From NCBI GenBank assembly GCA_003194525.1, contig NBIV01000041.1, forward strand, positions 124,001 through 188,000: DNA of 64,000 nucleotides, written 5' to 3'. The translations under genes were made by a program, and so were the position numbers. Source of the DNA: Gracilariopsis chorda. Taxonomy: Eukaryota > Rhodophyta > Florideophyceae > Gracilariales > Gracilariaceae. The notes beneath the pieces were generated by a model. The model was not told the DNA's origin and made no database searches. It was given only the letters and a program-made list of their open reading frames with translations. The stretch's first letter is position 1; each line of letters begins with the position of its first letter. Below are positions 60,094-64,000 of this stretch, one piece after another.

Positions 60094-61554
60094 CTATGTC
60101 GTTTGAACGTGCGTTACCACAGACTCCAATTCTGGAGAAGATTCAGAGTACTTGAACTGGCCACTTGATCGGGTGAGTGGCGTAGCGCTTTGTGACGGAG
60201 AGAGCGCGCCTATGGATGGCTTAAGGCACATGGAAAGGAATCCACAAACGGACATGAATAGTCCAAACAAGAACAACGAGGAATCGTAGTTTCCTGTTTT
60301 CTCCGTAAGCTCACCGACAAGGAACGGCCCGAGATACCCTCCAATGACACCAGTAGAATTGATTAGGGCAAAACCGGCAGCGGCTGTTTCACCACTTAAA
60401 ATACTAGTGGGGATCCCCCAGTACGGACCAAACATGGCCCACACACCAGCTGCCGCGATGCTGAGACATATGACAAGAAGAGGCAGTACCTCGCCGAAGA
60501 ACAAGTGAATGGCACTTGCACCAAAGAAACCAATAGCGGACACAAAAGCTGCAAGAGCGAGATGCATCCTTCTTTCCTTGGTTCGATCAGATGACCGAGC
60601 AACTATTATCATCGCCATACCAGCCACGATGTACGGGACGGTGGAAATAAAGCCAACTACGACATTGCTGAGATTGGAAACATTCTTCAACAGGAGTGGG
60701 AGCCAGAAGATGATGCCATAATAACCACATGAATACAGAAGCCAGACAGCAACTATAAGCCACAACCACTTGAGGCGCAGAGCATCACCAAGACCAGAGA
60801 CGGAATGTGTACCGGAGCGAACTTCATACTCTCGAGTTTGGCGCTCTACAAGCCATTCGCGTTCTTCCCTTGTGAGGAAGCGTGCACGGGAGGGATCTCT
60901 GTCCAGGTAGAAGAACATGACAATGGCCAGAAGAATCGTGGGAAAGGCTTCGGCAATAAAAAGCCAGCGCCAACTGCGAATGCCCTGCACGCCATCCATG
61001 TAGGTCATGATGATACCCGCCAGGGGGCCGCCGACAACGCCCGACACGGCTGTGGATGTCATGACAATGGTATAACTCAAGCCCATATCTTCCTCTGCAA
61101 ACCACTGGGTGAGGTAGTAAATGACAGACGGGAAGAAACCGGACTCGGTTGCACCGACGAGAAGGCGCAGAAGATAGAAATCGCGTCTGTTGTTGATGAG
61201 AGCCATTGCACCGGAAGCAAGACCCCACGCAAAGAGGATGAGCGGAAGGCCAATTCGAGCACCGATTCGTTTGACCAGGACGGTGGTGGGCACTCCGAAT
61301 GCGGCATACGTGGCGAAGAAGACTCCTGCGCCAACGCCGTATGTTCGTTCGGAGAAGTTGAGGTCGGTGTTCATGTCCAGTGCAGCGAAGGACAGGTTTG
61401 TACGATCAAGGTAACATAGTAGAGCGGCGGTGAAAAGGATTGGAAGTAAGCGACGCTGGACTTTTTTGTTGACAGTGTCACGCATACGCTGGTCGTCTTC
61501 AGTGAGAATGTCGAAGGAAGCAGATGGATCAACGGCAACGTATTGGCCTCCCAT
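60094..61554 (-). CDS. MFS transporter, anion:cation symporter (ACS) family
   Basis: This is a 486-residue single exon with about 12 membrane segments. Family signs are CYLDRTNLSFAALDMNTDL in the first span (the R-x-N-x-x-A motif of the ACS family), GATESGFFPSVIYYLTQWF, and SWRWLFIAEAFPTILLAIV with FYLDRDP after it. The second half includes GVWAMFGPYWGIPTSILSG and ALINSTGVIGGYLGPFLVG. ACS members move organic anions such as tartrate, allantoate, nicotinate or pantothenate with protons or Na+. The substrate cannot be assigned from sequence alone. The N-terminal 30 residues and the Ser-rich tail are cytosolic. It converges on cyclin C with a 190-bp spacer. Confidence 0.93.
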   Translation of the reverse strand: MGGQYVAVDPSASFDILTEDDQRMRDTVNKKVQRRLLPILFTAALLCYLDRTNLSFAALDMNTDLNFSERTYGVGAGVFFATYAAFGVPTTVLVKRIGARIGLPLILFAWGLASGAMALINNRRDFYLLRLLVGATESGFFPSVIYYLTQWFAEEDMGLSYTIVMTSTAVSGVVGGPLAGIIMTYMDGVQGIRSWRWLFIAEAFPTILLAIVMFFYLDRDPSRARFLTREEREWLVERQTREYEVRSGTHSVSGLGDALRLKWLWLIVAVWLLYSCGYYGIIFWLPLLLKNVSNLSNVVVGFISTVPYIVAGMAMIIVARSSDRTKERRMHLALAAFVSAIGFFGASAIHLFFGEVLPLLVICLSIAAAGVWAMFGPYWGIPTSILSGETAAAGFALINSTGVIGGYLGPFLVGELTEKTGNYDSSLFLFGLFMSVCGFLSMCLKPSIGALSPSQSATPLTRSSGQFKYSESSPELESVVTHVQTT

Positions 61555-64000
61555 GGTGGAAAAGAGTGGTGTATATATGAAAGAGAGGTCTGAACGGCGT
61601 CAGTAGGAGGTTGCGATGGACATGTAACCGGAGGCAGTGATGGGAAAGGAGTTGAGAGTGAGGATGGGTTTGGATTTTGAAGCGACCTTTTCGCAAGGCG
61701 ATAGGGGAACAAAAGTGGAGTAGATGCGTGAGTAGAGCAGGTAGGGTGGAGGGGAGTGACACAGAGCTTGGTAGCACAGCGGACGCAACGCGTACAAGAA
61801 GGGTCGAGGGCGCTGGCGGGGCGGGGAGCGGAGACGGTCGGGCGCCAGAATGGCGGTGCAGGGGGGTCGTAGGGGATAGAGGCATAGGTGCAACTATGCA
61901 CTTACAGCGGGAGTGTACGGATGGCAATGTGGAACGGATCCAATATCGCGCTGCCGTGACGCCAAAGAGGCGCGCAGGGCGCGAAGCGCGAATGACGTGC
62001 GCGCAGATCCTGGTTTCGTGCGCAGCGCGCCAACCGCAGGCCCACTTGTGTCAAATTCTGCAAATGCGCACACAAGTGTGCGAAGCAACCAGAGTGGCCG
62101 CGCCACGTTGCACAACTGTACCCGCTGTATGAAATTGTCCAATTGGCAAGCGCGCGTGTGCAGATGATCCTCGACGCGCAGCGGCTGAATTTGAGGCGAC
62201 GGGCGGTTTGGGGTTCCTGGAGGGCGGACCTGCGTGTGGGCGCTTGTGCGTGCATGCCATAGGAGTGATGCGCTGGTGGCAGTGACGTCCGGCGCGGGCC
62301 AACCGTTTGAACGAACGCTGGTCTCGCGTGCGCCTTTTCTCGCGGTGCGACTCTGGCAAGGCCCTTGCGCATTTGCTGCTCGCTGCAGGTGTACGTTGCT
62401 CGTGGTTCTCTCCAACAGGACACTGCTTCAGCCTAAATGCGCAAAGCATTTGCCGACATCGAGATGTCCTTCTTCCGCCAAGTCAACTGCGCCGAGGCCT
62501 CGTGTTTTGCTTCCAGTCCCGACGCTCCATCTCCAGCATGTTCTGTCCCTGAACAAACCCGCTGTCTAACCCATGAAAGCCCCCTCAAAACAGCCCATCT
62601 TGAGCTTAGAAAAGCACGTTTCCACACCCACAACACCCCACATAACAGCCCGTCACCAGTATTCCCTGCACTTTTGACCACTCCCTCAGCATCTGAATAT
62701 CTGCGCCACCTCACCTTGGTAATACGTCCCTTCCACCGCTTGATATCTCTTGTGAGATGCTGTATAACCCCCCGTTCTCCCAAACCTAACTGCGCTACCT
62801 CCCCCGTTAAGCACTTATGTGATCTTCTGCTAACCTTGGTAGCCTTCTAACTCCTACTGCAAATACCTTGGTTTCACAATTGCCATGCAGTGCTGCTGCG
62901 TCTGTGTTCACACCTGAACGAACCGAGAGCACCTGCACAACTAGTGTCTACTCATCACCGCCTGATCAACAGCTCTCTTTGCAACGCGCGGACAAGCCGA
63001 TCCGTCCACAAAATTCATTCCCAACCTCACGTTTCAACACGTCTGCAACGTCATACCGAACCCAAATATCTAACTACAACCAGCCTCTGTGCTGCAGCTC
63101 GCGAGATTCTTCTTCTTCCCCAGCCCCGCGACACCACTTTTAACACAGAAGAGAAGTTATCCACCTAGGGCTACTCTGCCTTTGCCCTAGTGCGTTGTCT
63201 TCCAATTGGTGGCAATCTGCTTCGATACCATTCTTGGCTCTTGCGTCACCAGTTTTTGCGTTCGTGGCTTGATTTTAACTATCGCTTGAATTCATCCCTT
63301 CCGATTAACACTACTCTTTGTACTGTACTATTGCCCACTGTTAGTTTCGATGCGAGAACCATCTAGAAATACTCTTTCCTTCCTTTCGATACAATCGAAA
63401 ACTTGAGACAACCCTCACCAACCCAAATAGTCGAGTCTTACAGAGCAAGTCTATCGTGAGTTCGTAGTGCTTGGCTACTGGTTGCGATGCAGATACATTA
63501 TCATAGAAGGATATGTCCCACTTCACACTTGTCCCCGATCTTCTGCAACACAACTGTGTTTTCAGCAAACAGCTAATAGAGTATGTTCCCACCGCAAGAA
63601 ATGCTTTATAAGTTTCGGTTTCGTGCAGATGAGCCTTCCTTGAAACATGTGAACCAACCTTGGAATCACAGCCCAATAATCAAGTCACTCATACGCGTTA
63701 ACCCTACCAGAGCTTATATTTGGAGAACACGCCATCTGTTCCACAAGTGGTCACAGTTTTCCTTTTGGCTGTTCGTAAATTCCATTTCTTGATTGCTGCT
63801 GTCCGTAATACGGACTGTGTAGTTAAAGTATGACTACAGCTTTGTTCCACGACAAGGAATCGTCCTCTTTCTCTCTAACATGTCACGATGTCGATGACTG
63901 CATATAGTGGCGACCAAGACGTGGCGCAGATGGCCCCACTAAATTCAAATCATCTAGTCAAGTTATCTTGATGCCATGAAGAGGTTTCCTATTTAACATC
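61555..64000. other. 2.4 kb without a recognised gene
   Basis: The first 900 bp, upstream of the MFS gene, is GC-rich with many GCGC sites (about 61960-62110) and may be a broad promoter. Several long overlapping frames there are by-products of base composition. From 62450 to 64000 the sequence is C/T-rich on the plus strand and shows no coding signal, RNA or repeat that I recognise. Confidence 0.45.

Noticed and set aside
62437-62850. 137-residue plus-strand frame near the right end
   Set aside because: C/T-rich DNA stays open by composition. No conserved motif was seen.

Overview
The window is nuclear DNA of a eukaryote. Genes are widely spaced and monocistronic, and introns are few, short (84-137 bp) and GT-AG. 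Both strands carry housekeeping genes: the INO80 ATPase, eIF3a, the UTP21 processome protein, cyclin C, PRMT7, mitoribosomal mL43 and a bacterial-type AspRS. A plastid is implied by a CP12-like tail on a thioredoxin-fold protein and by a putative plastid-targeted Cys-rich protein. Intron poverty, a SHAQKYF MYB, a bacterial-looking QueA and a tRNA-Lys with an insert in its D loop together suggest a red alga. That placement is an inference; no ribosomal or plastid marker in the window proves it.

Layout. 1-8.3 kb: a SHAQKYF-type MYB factor and INO80, both on the minus strand. 8.3-18.1 kb: intergenic DNA with a double perfect hairpin, then a Nudix hydrolase (+), a coiled-coil Spc24-like protein (-), a small Cys-rich protein (+), eIF3a (+) and a GRAM-domain membrane protein (-). 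18.1-25 kb: a repeat-bearing gap, the tandem GST-N/CP12-tail protein (+), a small membrane protein (-) and tRNA-Lys(UUU) (-). 25-37.8 kb: UTP21 (-), a nucleoplasmin-like acidic nuclear protein (+), a three-exon QueA (-), a J-domain membrane protein (+) whose 3' end overlaps PRMT7 (-), and a nucleotidyltransferase with a degenerate HAD tail (+).

37.8-58.8 kb is the accessory half. It holds at least six 3'-end fragments of LINE-type retrotransposons, copies of a dispersed repeat of unknown class, a fragment flanked by 70-bp inverted repeats, microsatellites and one almost intact 1551-bp Tc1/mariner element with matching terminal repeats and a TA duplication. Scattered in it are an SDR-family reductase, a GNAT acetyltransferase, AspRS, a DUF1365 protein, mL43 and a C2H2 zinc-finger gene with a decayed partial copy 3 kb away. 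58.8-64 kb: three-exon cyclin C (+), an ACS-family MFS transporter (-), and about 2.4 kb without a recognisable gene.

The genes do not form a pathway cluster. The most notable items are the nuclear, intron-bearing queA whose insert resembles Bacteroidetes-type QueA, the CP12-like redox tail on a two-domain thioredoxin-fold protein, the D-loop-interrupted tRNA-Lys, and three intergenic double-hairpin loci of similar design.
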